A DNA stretch of 64,000 nucleotides from Ceratotherium simum simum (GCF_000283155.1 NW_004454195.1:10438466-10502465); one strand, 5' to 3'. Positions 22,335-33,862 are shown, counted from the stretch's first letter. Notes: a model not told the origin generated them from the sequence alone. A program made the numbers and translations.

Positions 22335-22763
22335 CATTATCTGCTGTGACAAACAACCCTGAAATCTCAGTGGATTAACACAATGAGCTTATTTTTTGCT
22401 CGTATCACAGTCCAATGTGGCTCGTATGTGTGTACGTGTGTTGGGCTGGGGGACTCTGCTCTGTAGTCTCTCAGGGACCCAAAATCCTTCCATCTAGTGG
22501 CTCTACTTCCTGTAGGGCCTCTGAGCCCTCTGCTGGGTTTTTACCTCCAGCTGGCTGAGGAGGAATAGACAATGCACAGAAGATTGTGGGAAAGGTTTCA
22601 GAGGCCAGGCCTGGAAGCAGCATTCAACCCTCTATCCACATTCCAGTAGCCAGAGCCCACTCCCGTGGGCACTGCAGGTGACACTGGGAAATGCTGTTTA
22701 GCTGTGTGCCCAGAGAGACAATAAACTTGATTTGGTGAACACGTAGTATTGTGTCTGTCACAA
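22335..22763 (-). repeat. Unclassified old repeat inside a MIR (LTR- or L1-end-like)
   Basis: 'tgacaaacaaccctgaaatctc' (split at the line) leads into 'agtggattaacac', 'cccaaaatccttccatctag', 'ggccaggcctggaagcagca', 'gaaatgctgtttagctgtgt', and 'tttggtgaacacgtagtatt'. I recognise this as a common mammalian repeat in antisense but cannot name it. It resembles the repeat at 3060-3490 in layout. Confidence 0.45.
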
Positions 22764-22810
22764 AGAGATAGTTATTGTTGTCACTATTTTACGGATTGGC
22801 TAATTCTAGC
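22764..22810 (-). repeat. MIR SINE, second piece
   Basis: 'gttattgttgtcactatttt' and 'acggattgg' match the antisense MIR block that normally follows the text ending at 22330. Confidence 0.45.
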
Positions 22811-25800
22811 CATCTTATAGCCAAACAATGAGCTGTTTCCCTGAGAGAAATTCTGTCTTCTGCTGTTCTAAAATCCCTTGTTCCTGGCCCAGACTCTGAC
22901 ACACAGGAAGTACTCAACACCTCTCTCTTGCCTTGGATTGAACTGAGGAAGCTAAAGCTTGTAGCGGAGTGGTGAGTGATTCCTAAAGACATCCTCACTT
23001 CTCTGAGATGTTCTGGTTTTCTACTTTAGCTGGCAGCCCTTCCCCTCTATTGGAAGGTTGACAGCTGGAATCCCTGGCTCCTGCCCAAGGCTGTTGTTGC
23101 ACAGTGAGACTCCTCCTTGCCAGGTGGGCAGCCCAAGGTCCTTTGGAATGCTCCCTCTCTGTGTTTCTTCAGTGGGATAAGAAAAGTCTAATGATGCAGA
23201 AATACAAGGGAAGTAAGATGGAGGAGGAGAAGGAGGAACGACTCTGTTGAACCTGGTAGTACCATTTTTCTCGTTAAGGAGAAAGGAGAGATGATTATTC
23301 CAAAGCAGAGGATTATTGACTTATGATGAACTGATTGCTTTAGAGGGAGTTTTCCCCCTCCTTATACCAGGCAAGTTCAAGCCCAGGTTCAATTGTTGGT
23401 CCGGGGCTTCCACCCTTGCCCTTTTTTTCCCCCTTTGCCATGGGCTAGATGTTATACGCGATCCTTTAGGGATACTCCATCCTCTTGCTCCTTCTGGGTC
23501 CTTTCCCTGGGGAAAACAGCTTATGAAATTTCATATTGTTTCTGCCCCAAATCCTCAACTCAGCAATACCTAAATGGCCATTTCTTTCTTTTTCTTAATT
23601 GTGTTTCCTTTTTTTTTTCACCCCCAATGAACTAATGGATGCAAATGAAGAAGAGACTGGTAAAGGGCTACCAGAGAGAGGAGAAAAGGGCCCTGAGAAT
23701 GGAAATCATCAAAAACAAAGACTGGAGAGATGGCTTGAAGAGCTTCATCATTATTAATTTAGGAAGCTTAAAGAGGGTTGGCGACAAGAAAAGGGCAGTC
23801 AAAAAATCCTAATGATAAGCCTGCCAAGCGTGTGAAGGTTGTCCAATCCTGAGAGCCAGAATGATCGCGGGCCTTTCATTTCCTTTGTTCTTCCACTGGG
23901 GCCAGTGGGAGTGGATCGTGTAGGCAACGGGCCCCAGGAGGGAGGCAGTGGAGAGCAGGCCTGCTGCGGAGGGCCTGTTCCTGCGGGGTTGTTGGCAAGG
24001 TTTGAGAAGGCTCAGCAGTGCTGGGCAGTCTAATGGGCATGTCTAATCGAATATGAAAACTATTTAATAATGGGTTTGGCCTGGACATTGACCAGTCAGA
24101 ATGGAAGCCGCCCACCATGCTGAATCAGGGTGCTGGCAGGCTCCTCCTGTGCCAAGCCTTGCCCATTTAGTAAAGTTGCTGAGTTGTGATGGTGAACTAG
24201 GGGTTTTAGGAGTGGGGTGGGGAGGGCTGAGGCAGTGGGTGGGACGAGGGCTTGGCGAGTGTTTTTTTTAATCAATCAGTATGCAGTATTTCAATATTTT
24301 AACAACTAGTCCAGCTTTCCCGGTGCACACCAGCTGAATTTTCACCTTGGGAGCATCACCCCTATAATTTGGACTGGTGTGGTGATTGAGCCATGACATA
24401 GAACTGGATTCCTTTGGTGGAATCATTCATTGGCTCTACTGGAGAAAGTTAATCAGGCATTGTAGCTGACGATTTCCAAGAGTGCAAGCTGCAAGGTCAA
24501 GGCTAGTACCCTTGATCTCTCTGACTTTCTTAAATGTGTTTTTCTTTAGGTGCCTCCTTCCCTTCTCGAAGCTCTCTTTGGTCTCTTTCCCTGTCGGGTC
24601 CCTTGCTTTCAATTCCTCATGCAGGTCCCATGTATTTTAATCAAAGGCAAGGAGAAGGCAGCTCATGGGTTGTCATTAGGATGATAGGATGTGAAATGAC
24701 CACTGAATTGTTTTCATTTCTCCAAGACAGCAGCCTGGTGTTCTGCGTTGTCAGCTCGTTAGAGGATGTCACTGAGAAATGCAAAGTAGCCCAAGTCCAG
24801 CCCTATCAGCTTCTTCCAATTCCCTGAGCACAGAACATCAGAGCTAGAGCATGCTAATCTGATTCCAGCACTTGGGCAGTGGAGTTTTTTATTGAGCTCA
24901 CTCAGAAGTGACTGCAGGGCTAAAAAAAAAAATTAGGCACTTTTTTTGGGGAGGGCAGATAGCAGATATGTTTCCACAGTTATATATATACATATATATA
25001 TGTCTTCTACCTTGTTCCAGAAAGGATTTAAGGCTGTTCTCAATCTGTCATACTTCAGTTTAAACCCAAGATACATAGCTCCAATATATCACACTTTTCA
25101 AGAAAGGAGAAATTAGGAGACAGTGATTCCCTACATAAAAGAGTTCTCGACTTTAACAAATGACATATCTTCTGACTTTTCAATATAATTTAAACTACCT
25201 AAATTTATAATAAAGGAAAAGACCCTTTTATTGGAGCAGAAAGGGGTTCAGAATTGCCTCACAATGCTTCCCATGCTTTCCTCTAAGACACCCTGATGCC
25301 AGGGGACCAGGACTCTGCACCCCAGAGTCTAAAGGTAAGTTCAGAGGGGCCTGTAGCAAACTGAAATTTCTAAATTTCCAAGTCACGTATTCTAAATTGA
25401 AGTGGTAAATCTTGCATACTATTCCATAATCTACCTGTTTTATAGTATAAAATTATGTATCGGATTTGTAATATCACAGAAGATCCTCTCGTCTCCCTAA
25501 ACTTTTGGTAGAGTTGACATTCCTCACGGCACACCCTGGTGCCCTTCTGCAGCCTCTCCTTGCAGGAAACACCTGCTGGCCCACTAGTGCTGCTGCTGCC
25601 AAGGAGAAGGGGCTGGGGAAAGTCCTAGCCTTGGAGAGACTGGAGCCCCGAGGGTTCAGAGCAACTGTCATTTCTAGGCCTTCTTGGCCCCCAAGATCCA
25701 GCCTCTTTTGTCATTTTATCCTCATTATTGGGCTTCTGAAACAGTCTGTTCCCTTCCTAGGCCTGCTGACTAAAAGAGAGAATCTGGACATGGGGGTGGG

Positions 25801-25955
25801 TGTCTATTGCCTGCTTTCAAAAATTTCCATGGGCTTTACGTTTGAGTTGGGGTAAAACCACTTTCTTGAGTCCAAGTTTACTATGTGCAAAATATAGCTC
25901 AGAAAATTCCATTCTTAGAAATTTAATATTATGAGGGCTATTTATGTCTTAAAAT
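22811..25955. other. Gene-free unique DNA, 3.1 kb
   Basis: No gene supported. A (TA)n tract lies at 24982-25003 and an AG-rich tract at 23217-23240. TAAT-containing homeodomain-type cores are frequent around 23745-24080 and near 24268. Frames at 23316-23635, 23839-24118, 24534-24827 and 25474-25855 have no recognised domain and overlap on opposite strands. Confidence 0.45.
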
Positions 25956-25959
25956 GCAT

Positions 25960-26493
25960 AAGTCCCCCGAGGACCCAGATGGTGATGGCTAAATACCACT
26001 GAAAGGAACCAAGTCTCCCTGGAGAAGTGGCTGATCCAGTCCCGGAGAGTAAATATACAAGATGATCCTAGAGTATCTTGTCTGCTCGAAATGCAAGCAA
26101 ACTTTTGAAGACTTCTGGGTGTGTCAAAAAAACTCATGAACCAACCCAAATAAGCTCCTGTTGTCCGAAGATGGGACATTTTTGGCATCAGTAAAGATCA
26201 TCGCTGCAGTGTTGAAACCCATCCAATACCTTTATATCCCCGAGTTCATAAATGATTCTTATAAGAAGAAATCCCCTTTGGAGGAGGCTAGGAAACAACC
26301 TCATCATTGTGAAAACCTCTAAATGAAAGGATCTAGCATTTACTTATATCTGCTATATGAATTCTATCTCAGGGAAGCCAAAAAGTTGATTAGAAAGTAT
26401 TTCTTTATATAAGAAGTCTGGCTAATAAATAAAAAATGAATGATAGAATTAGAATATAACATTTTACTGCCCCAAATAAATAAATGGATTCAG
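25960..26493 (+). repeat. L1 3' untranslated region, sense, first part
   Basis: Text of an old L1M 3' UTR: 'ggagaagtggctgatccagt', 'aaaactcatgaaccaaccca', 'gatgggacatttttggcatc', 'aatgaaaggatctagcattt', 'agaagtctggctaataaata'. It is interrupted by MER20 and continues to 27441, about 1.25 kb in total after removing MER20. Confidence 0.7.
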
Positions 26494-26713
26494 GCCAGGG
26501 TTTCTCAGCTTTGCACTGTTGACATTTTGGGCCAGATAATTCTTTGCGGTGAGGGGCTGTCTTGTGCATTGTAGCAGCATCCCTGGTGTGGACCCACTAG
26601 ATTCCAGTACAGCCCCTCCCCCAGCCGTGACAACCAAAAAAATGTCTCCAGACCTTGCCAGATGTTCCCTGGGAAGGTAAAATAACCCTGGTCCAGGACC
26701 ACTGCTCTAGGCA
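26494..26713 (+). mobile_element. MER20 (hAT-Charlie non-autonomous DNA transposon)
   Basis: 'cagggtttctcagctttgca', 'gttgacattttgggccagat', 'gcagcatccctggtgtggac', 'gtgacaaccaaaaaaatgtc' and the terminal 'ggtccaggaccactg' give the full MER20 order in about 220 bases. It sits inside the L1 3' UTR. The antisense frame at 26505-26714 is a shadow. Confidence 0.9.
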
Positions 26714-27441
26714 ATAATCACCAATGGCTGATAACACCGCAGAGACGGACGACTAGACTTCGTGTATCTCCTGATGGAAGTGCAACCACCTCCTTAGAAA
26801 TTCTTGCCAAAACAAGAGCCAAAACAAACTGATCTGAACTCAGCCTCTGCATCTAACTTCCACAGAAATATGAGACAAACACATGCACGCGTGCACACAC
26901 ACACACACACACACAAATTAACCAGCGTTACAGGGCTGCAGTCAGCAAAATCCAGACTGTGTCAAATGCTAAGGACAAATGACATGGTTAATTCAACAAA
27001 AAATTGCAAGTAATAGGCAATGGTAGAGGAGGAAGCTGCAGATTCAAAGAGTATTATAATAAGGGGCATATCACCCAGTTGCCCTGTCTGGACCTTATTT
27101 AGATCCCAATTTAAACAAACCTAAAAATTTATAAGATTCATGAGGAAATTTAATGGTATTGAGGAATCATCATCATTGATTTATTTTTTAGATGTGATAT
27201 TGGTATTGTGGATGTTTTTTAAAAGTCCTTATCTTTTAGAGATGTGTATTGAATAATTATAGATGAAATCATATGTCTGAGATTTCCATTAAAATAATTC
27301 AGAAAGAAGGCACATAGAGGGTATAAAATTAGCCACGTATTGATACTTGTCGAAGGTTGGATAATGGGTACCTCAAATTCACTGTGCTATTATCTACTTT
27401 TCATGTTTGACTATTTCCATAATAAAAAGTTCAAAAACTGC
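26714..27441 (+). repeat. L1 3' untranslated region, sense, second part
   Basis: Continues the L1: 'caccaatggctgataacacc', 'cttgccaaaacaagagccaa', 'gtgatattggtattgtggat', 'gtccttatcttttagagatg', 'ggttggataatgggtacctc', ending 'ccataataaaaagttcaaaaa'-type terminus (split). An 11-unit (CA)n tract lies at 26894-26915. Confidence 0.75.
26894..26915. repeat. (CA)11 microsatellite
   Basis: Eleven uninterrupted CA units inside the L1 3' UTR, preceded by 'catgcacgcgtg'. A candidate polymorphic marker. Confidence 0.95.
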
Positions 27442-27625
27442 ATGGGCCTTCAGAGGAAGTCCCAGCATTTAGAGAAGGTTCCATTTAGTCCAGCGCATCA
27501 GCTTTGCCCCTCAGGATCTGACTGGAACACAGTAGACAGGCAATCTGATTTCCATTTTCTGCCTTGAAGTCCGTATCTACAAGTGAGTGCTCAGGAGTGA
27601 GTGGAGATGAATCGAAGGGTCAGCC
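27442..27625. other. Gene-free unique DNA
   Basis: No gene or repeat recognised. Confidence 0.4.
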
Positions 27626-27735
27626 CTGTCCTCCTGTTAATTAGCTATTAATCGTTCTAAGTAATGGATTAACTGATTCATGCTTTTCATAAATTTATTG
27701 GCCCTCCAGTTAATGAAGAGCCTAATGCAGTACCT
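27626..27735. promoter_or_regulatory. Candidate regulatory element: dense homeodomain-type cores
   Basis: Within about 100 bases there are TAATTA at about 27638-27643 and further TAAT/ATTA cores at 27647-27651, 27662, 27668, 27711 and 27723. No repeat explains the stretch. This is motif density only; conservation and activity are not shown by one sequence. Confidence 0.3.
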
Positions 27736-29185
27736 TTTGGCATATATCATTCCTTGGCGGGGCCGGCATGTCCTTTTCGGCAAACTGCCGAGCTTGGCTA
27801 TACAGGGAATGACAGCTGCTCAAATTTTGGGCTTCAGGAAACTGGTGCATCCGTACAGAAGGTGGAGAGAGTGGAGAAACCCTGGGATACAGGCTGTAAA
27901 GGGTAAAACTGCCCAGGTGGATTAATAACGCATATGTACTTCCAGCGTGCATGCAGGCATGGCGAGTGTTGCCTGTTGTCTGCTGTCAGGATGATGGTTT
28001 TGAGAAGTTAACCTATGTCCTGTTCCCTCCCTCCCCCAGCCTATCATTCTCCTTTTGTCAGCCCCTCCCTCCTCAAGAGCAGCCAGGACATCTAACGCTT
28101 GTTGCCTCAGGGAAAGGATGTGGTAGGATGGAGAGCAAATGGCCTGGGCTCTTTTTGCTGTCTTACACTGTTTCGAAGGACTACGCTCTTAGGGAAGAAT
28201 GTCAGGAGCTGAGGCTGGCTCCCTACACCCATCATTACCCCCAAATCTAGGTGAGGTTTTCTCTGGGGTTAGGAAAGGAATAAAGACGGTGGGTAAGTGA
28301 TGATCATATGGAGAGAGACGCCCTGCATCGTAATTCCGAGGGCTGGCTGCAGAGGGCCACCAGGGTGGTGGCCTCAGCAAACATTGCAGAGACTTCCATG
28401 CTCCCATGTGGTATGGACCAGACCGGGATCCTCCTCTGCCCTTCACTCGTCTGTGCACAGACTAGTAAGGAGAGGCAGTGGACTGGGAAGTGCCTGGTGG
28501 ACGGCGGTGAAGGCTGTCTCAGTGGACCTGTGAGCCAGTGGCTGCCTTAGCACACACCTGCACAGTCAGATGGCAGCCAGGACTGCCTGACAGCCCCTCG
28601 TACAAGATGTTGCTCCACATACCTGCTCCACCCAGGGAGAACGGATTCCCAGAATTGACTGAGGCAAAGTTTCTGCCCTTCAGGCAGGATGGGGGCTGCA
28701 GTAGGCCTTTGTGGGCTGAGGTTCATGTCCGCGACAGCAAAAACACCTCAGATTAAGGTGGCAAAAGGAGCTAGTTATACATGATTATCTTTCTTTGTTT
28801 TTTTCCCTACTTTTTCTCATCAGCACCACAAAAAGTGCTTTTTCTTATGGTGCACAGTATGTTTTTGTGTGCACGTGCTAGTGTTTCAAGGGACAACTGT
28901 GCATAAGCCCCCTGTCCCTTAAGCACTCAAGGAAAAAATTGCCTACAAATTCTGAACTTGTTAGAACTATGTGGTTACAGGTGACTGGACCACAGTTTGA
29001 ACTGGTTTACACAAAGAGGGGGCCTTTGCTATAAGAGTCTTGGACGTGGACCCAAGGATAGGAACGTAGCTGGAGGCAGGACCTGGAATACAACCAGCAC
29101 TGTCTTTCACCTCTTCTCTCTGCGTTTTCTCCTCCTTGCTGCAGTCTACTTTCTTCACCCTGCACACATCTTGGTCCCCAGCAGT
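27736..29185. other. Gene-free unique DNA
   Basis: No gene supported. The frames at 27951-28250, 28189-28458 and 28297-28756 overlap on opposite strands without recognisable domains, and base composition is ordinary. Confidence 0.45.
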
Positions 29186-29189
29186 GCCC

Positions 29190-29345
29190 GAGATTGATAT
29201 ATAACAGCACGGTCATCATGAGACCTACTCTAGACCTACTGATTCAGAGCCTCTGGGCAAGTGGCCTAGGAATCTGAATTTCAAAGAGACTTCTAGTCTA
29301 GTTCATTCTTATCTACTCGAAAGCTTGAGATCCTCTGAATTAGAG
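29190..29345 (+). mobile_element. MER5A-like DNA transposon remnant
   Basis: 'acctactgattcagagcctc', 'ggcctaggaatctgaatttc', and 'cttgagatcctctgaa' follow the order of the MER5 group. One terminal inverted repeat is not recognisable. Confidence 0.5.
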
Positions 29346-30129
29346 TTTCAGCTACTGGAGAGAGACTGAAATGATGATGTCTTTGGTTCTAAGAAAAATC
29401 CCAGGGAAAGGAACTTGGCTTAGCTTGGACTAGGTACCATGCCTGGACTGGTCCACTGTGGATTAGGGGGTGAGATCACATGAAAATACCATCACTCCTC
29501 TGAAAACCACATGGGTGGAGTGAGGAGGGATCCCAGAAGGAGGCGAGTGCTGTTCCCAGGGCAGAGAGGATGGCACCAGGCGGGCACAACTACAGGCATC
29601 TACTCCACATTTTAGTGGGCTCCATGGAAAGCGATGATCGGGGGCCTCAGTGGTTCTCAATCCCAGCTACTCACTAGAATCTCTTTCCTATTTCCCGAGC
29701 ACCTGCTTCACATCTTTGCCACTGTACCCTCGACCCTAACTCTGCCCTCAATTTCCTCACTCTTTGTGGACAATCGCTCTTCTCACTCCGTAATAAAAAT
29801 GGAGGCCAGCAGGCACAAACTGCCTCCATTTCCCTAACCATGGCTTCCAAATTTACTTGTATTGTCATCTGTTCTTCCGTGTTCTCTTTTCTAGAGGGAA
29901 AGGATGTGCCTACTCCTTTTGAGGGCTAATTCCTTCACCATTGTGCTTTGTTATGTCTCCTCTTAGTTTTCCTCTCTTTCTCATTGATTTCTAATCCCTT
30001 CCTCTCTTCTGGGTCTTCCCCAAATCTTCCTCGTCCCAGAATACACCCCCTCTGTCCTGCCTATCCATCAGGCTGCTGTCCCACCCATCTCCTTCCACCC
30101 CACCAAATATTATCACTAAAATAATCATA
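29346..30129. other. Gene-free DNA with a MER5-like terminus
   Basis: No gene supported. 'cagtggttctcaatccc' at 29648-29664 looks like a lone hAT-type terminal repeat. The remainder from about 29860 is pyrimidine-rich without a clear family. Confidence 0.4.
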
Positions 30130-30590
30130 ACATCACTTTATGTTTTTTTTTCCTAAATAAGAAAGCAATACATCTTCTGGCCTCCAGAGGAACTCAGAAA
30201 ATTAGAAAAATACAGAATAACATGAAGAAGAAAATAAAATTCACCTATAAGTTTATCAACCAAAGATAGCACTATTAACAAATCACTGTACATCATCTTA
30301 GTCTTTTTATGCATATATTATAGATATACCAAAATTGAGATCATACTATATATGTCTTTTGTATCTTGCTTTGTTGACTTAAACTGTGAACATTCACCCA
30401 TGTTATTAAATATACTTTTACAATACTCTTCTTTATTAGCCAATGGCTTGTATTGGTCTTTTAGGTAGTTGCAAATTTTATTGTATGTACATTATGTTTT
30501 TATTATAAATAACCTTTGTATATAAATAATTTTGCACATCACTGTTTTTTTAAACCATGAAATATTTTGGAAAGAGCTGTTTATCTTTAT
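30130..30590 (-). repeat. L1 fragment, antisense (old L1M type)
   Basis: 'cagaataacatgaagaagaa', 'aaattcacctataagtttat', 'gatcatactatatatgtctt', 'tcttgctttgttgacttaaa' and 'tttattataaataacctttg' are antisense L1-type phrases. Confidence 0.6.
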
Positions 30591-31426
30591 TGTTTTCCAT
30601 TTATGCTTCTCGTGATCTCCTCAGGAGGCTAATGTTGGTCCCCATTGCTCTATAATAATCGGTTAAGAATTGGCTAGCATTGACCTCCAAGGTGCAAATT
30701 GAGTGATCTCTTCTTTGCAGTGATGTTCTTGTACTCTTTCCCCAAATGCCTTCTTTCTTGACCTCAGTGACTCTACTCTTCACTCTCTTCCTCCCAAAGC
30801 ATCCCCTAGCCTATGTGCAGATAACTGCCCGGCACTCCACGCACTTCCAACAGCTGAAGGATGTGTCCATCTCTCATTCTAAAAGCAAGTCTGACCCCAG
30901 CGTAACCCAGAGAAACCAGAGACTCACGTGGCCCAGTCTGGAAGGCAACAATGAATTTCGGGAAACTGTCTAGCCTCCAAAGGAACTTAAAAATAACTAA
31001 AATCCTATATTCACATTTTCAAAGACCATCAAAGAGGAAATCCAAGCACAGAGTTCACAGCAACTGGTTCTTCTACTTGATTCTCTATCCCAACTTCTCC
31101 CCAAATTATTCAGAGACTCCTGCTGTCCAAGTCCTAGAGAAATCTCTCATCCCTCCTCTTCATTCCTTACTCAGGTTACTTTCTCCTCCTGCCTGCAGGA
31201 TCCTTACCACTCTGCACCAGCTGTTCTCCCTGAGGCTGAACTGCTAATAGAAGTTTCCTCATGCTCATGGAAGCAGCGCCCTGAGAATTGCAGAAGACAA
31301 GAACAGAGGAAAGAGTCAGAACAGATAGCAGGCTCTGCTTTCCACTGTGCACAATCATCCCTACCATGTACATTTTTTCATATTCCTGAATTCTCTATCT
31401 TTCTTAATGATACAATGTCCAAGTTA
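30591..31426. other. Pyrimidine-rich gene-free DNA, possible old L2
   Basis: The stretch is CT-rich on the plus strand and resembles L2 in composition ('ctcttcattccttactcagg', 'tcctcctgcctgcaggatcc'), but no diagnostic L2 block was found. The frames at 30746-31247 lack domains. Confidence 0.3.
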
Positions 31427-31431
31427 GAAAC

Positions 31432-31793
31432 TGCTATAGACTGAATGTTTGTGTTCCCCTAAAATTTATATGTTGAAACCTAATCCCAATGTGATGGTAT
31501 TTGGAGGTGGGGCCTTTGGGAGGTGATTTGGTTGTGAGGGTGGAGCCCTCATGAGTGGGATTAGTGCCCTTAGAAAAGAGACCCCAGAAAGCCTTCTCCC
31601 TGCTTCTGCCATGTGAGGTTATAGCTAGAAGGCAATTTATGAACCAGGAAGCAGGCTCTCTCCAGATACCTAATCTTCTGGCACCTTGACTTTGGACTTT
31701 CCAGCCTCCAGAACCATGAGAAATGAATCTCTGTTGTTTATAAGCCATCTAGTCTATGATATTTTGTTATAGCAGGCCAAACAGACTAAGACA
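31432..31793 (+). mobile_element. Solitary MLT1-type (ERVL-MaLR) LTR, complete
   Basis: Begins 'tgctatagactgaatgtttg' and ends 'aacagactaagaca'. In between it has 'ggtatttggaggtggggcct', 'gtggagccctcatgagtggg', 'ctgccatgtgaggttatagc' and the polyadenylation-region-like 'ctgttgtttataagccatct'. A perfect 5 bp direct repeat, 'gaaac', flanks it at 31427-31431 and 31794-31798. No internal retroviral sequence is adjacent, so it is a solo LTR. Confidence 0.9.
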
Positions 31794-31842
31794 GAAACTC
31801 TAGATTCTCTTCTCTCTTTCACAGCTAGAAACCTGTTGGTCA

Positions 31843-32111
31843 CAGGGCCGGCCCAGTGGCATAGCGGTTGGGTTTGCGCATTCCACTTTGGTGGCCCAGG
31901 GTTCGCCGGTTCAGATCCTGGGCACAGACCTACTCATTGCTTGTTGGGCCACGCAGAGGCGGCATCCCACATAGAAGAACTAGAAGGACCTACAAGTAGG
32001 ATATACAACTATGTACTGGGGCTTTGGGGAGAAAAAAGAAAAAGAGGAAGATTGGCAACCAATGTTAGCTCAAGGCCAATCTTCCTCAAAAAACAAAACA
32101 AAACAAAAAAT
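31843..32111 (+). repeat. ERE SINE, one-unit tail, first of a tandem pair
   Basis: Head 'cagggccggcccagtggcat', B box 'ggttcagatcctggg', body 'agaagaactagaaggaccta', single tail unit 'caatgttagctcaaggccaa', then A-rich 'acaaaacaaaacaaaaaa'. The upstream flank 'aaacctgttggtca' (31829-31842) is the same 14-mer found after the second ERE. The sequence between the two EREs, 'tctgttgga' (32112-32120), is a partial copy of it. Confidence 0.95.
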
Positions 32112-32120
32112 TCTGTTGGA

Positions 32121-32424
32121 GGGCCGGCCCCGTGGCTTAGCGGTTAAGTGCGTGCGCTCTGCTACTGGGGGCCCGGGTTTGGATCCTAGGTGCGCACCGA
32201 CGCACTGCTTCTCCAGCCATGCTGAGGCCATGCCCCACATACAGCAACTAGAAGGATGTGCAACTATGACTACAACTATCTACTGGGGCATTGGGGAGAA
32301 AAAAGGGGAAAAAGGAGGAGGATTGGCAATAGATGTTAGCTCAGGGCTGGTCTTCCTCAGCAAAAAGAGGAGGATTGGCATGGATGTTAGCTCAGGGCTG
32401 ATCTTCCTCACCAAAAAAAAAAAA
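32121..32424 (+). repeat. ERE SINE, two-unit tail, second of a tandem pair
   Basis: Head 'gggccggccccgtggcttag' with A-box-like 'tagcggttaagtg' and B box 'ggtttggatccta', body 'agcaactagaaggatgtgca', two tail units ('gatgttagctcagggctggt' and 'gatgttagctcagggctgat') and an A15 tail. The 14 bp 'aaacctgttggtca' follows at 32425-32438. The frame at 32011-32451 is a read-through of the pair and not a gene. Confidence 0.95.
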
Positions 32425-32454
32425 AAACCTGTTGGTCATCAACTTTTGTAGATC

Positions 32455-33080
32455 CTATTGCAGAAATGTCTGTTGACTTGGTTCTTTGTCCTTATTGCCA
32501 CTGACAAAGCCTTGGTTCAGATCTTCCTGAAAGCTTAGTTGGGTTATTTCAGAGTCTATTAACTGATCTCCCTGACTCATCTCTCACCTCCCATCTACCA
32601 TCGACATGCTCCTGCTGAGAAGCAGATCTGCTCACCTCCCTCTATTGTTGACAATCACTCACAGTCCCATTGCATGCATATAGTTCACGTTCCTTTCTTT
32701 GGCCCTCATAGGCCTTCATATTGTCCTTCCTTCAGGTTGTCTCTCATCACTATCCTCAAGACCCTGCATCACAAGGTCTATTCACTGTCCTTCAATCTTC
32801 CCTTTACTTTCACACTTTCACTTTTTGTTTGTGATGTTTTTACTCCCTGGAGCACACTGCTCTCTAGCTGAGCAACACCTACCAGTTCTTCCGTCTCCAG
32901 CCTCACTGCTCCCTCCTGTGTGAGAACTGCCTCCTTGCTATTCCCCAACTTCAGGCTCAATGCACACACTTTGTGCCCACAGGAATTGGTCCGTGCCTTT
33001 ATCATGTCACTCATCACACTCTGTCTGTCTTTTCTACTACATTGTAAGCTCAAGATCAGGGGCATGATTCATTTGGAAAA
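32455..33080 (+). repeat. L2 LINE, sense
   Basis: L2-type order: 'actgatctccctgactcatc', 'gccctcataggccttcatat', 'tcctcaagaccctgcatcac', 'agcctcactgctccctcctg', 'tttatcatgtcactcatcac', 'cattgtaagctcaagatcag'. It is strongly diverged. Frames at 32674-33222 lie on it. Confidence 0.55.
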
Positions 33081-33479
33081 TCTCCAATATGCAACCCACA
33101 GAAGTTGCTACATCAGTCATGCCTTATCCACACAGAACAGATTAGTGTTTGCTCACCTTCAGCGTGACTCTTCATCATATTATTGGGTGAAGCCTGAAAG
33201 AACCTCTGATTCCTGCTTGTGAAGACTGAAGCTGGAATAATTTCACTCTAAATTCAGGTATCTGGCCTGTCAGCTAGGCTAGCTGAATGAGACAGTGGAC
33301 GAAACTTAGTGGCATAAAAAGATTCCATCTAGTCCAAGCTGCTGTGCAACAGATATTTACTCAGCTGTAAACAAGCCTGCTATGTGTGAAAACAGAGATT
33401 TACAAAGAAGATGTATTGTGTATTGTTATTCATTTTGTAAAATAAATCACCTTTGCATCTGTTCCCCTTCTCTGTTCAA
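33081..33479. other. Gene-free unique DNA
   Basis: No gene supported. There is only AT-rich unique-looking sequence. Confidence 0.4.
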
Positions 33480-33862
33480 CACCACAACCTAGAAGACACA
33501 AAGGCAACAGCTGTTCCCAAGTCCCGTAGATCTTCCTCCTAAAATCTCTCTCATTTAACTACTTTTCTCCATCTTGCCTGCCAATGCTCTGCTCAGGCCA
33601 CTTTCACCTCACTTCTAGATTATTGCAATCCCTGTGACTGACTTCAGGCCTTGGTTTAGATAACACTCAGCTTAGACAGCACTTCCTTTCAAAACTTTTC
33701 CACCCTCCAAGATTGGGTTGGGTGACTTGCCTACATGTACCCGTACATTATCCTGGAACTGTCTTAACTTTCCTGTATCCCCTATCAGACTGCAAGTTAT
33801 TTCCATTGCCTGCACATAGGAAGTACTCAATAAATGTTTATTGCACAAAGGAATTACAAAGG
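33480..33862 (+). repeat. L2 LINE 3' end
   Basis: 'tctccatcttgcctgccaat', 'attgcaatccctgtgactga', 'cagactgcaagttatttcca' and the terminal 'aggaagtactcaataaatgt' give the L2 3' end with internal deletions. Confidence 0.7.

Noticed and set aside
32011..32451. 146-codon open frame
   Set aside because: It is a read-through of two tandem ERE SINEs.
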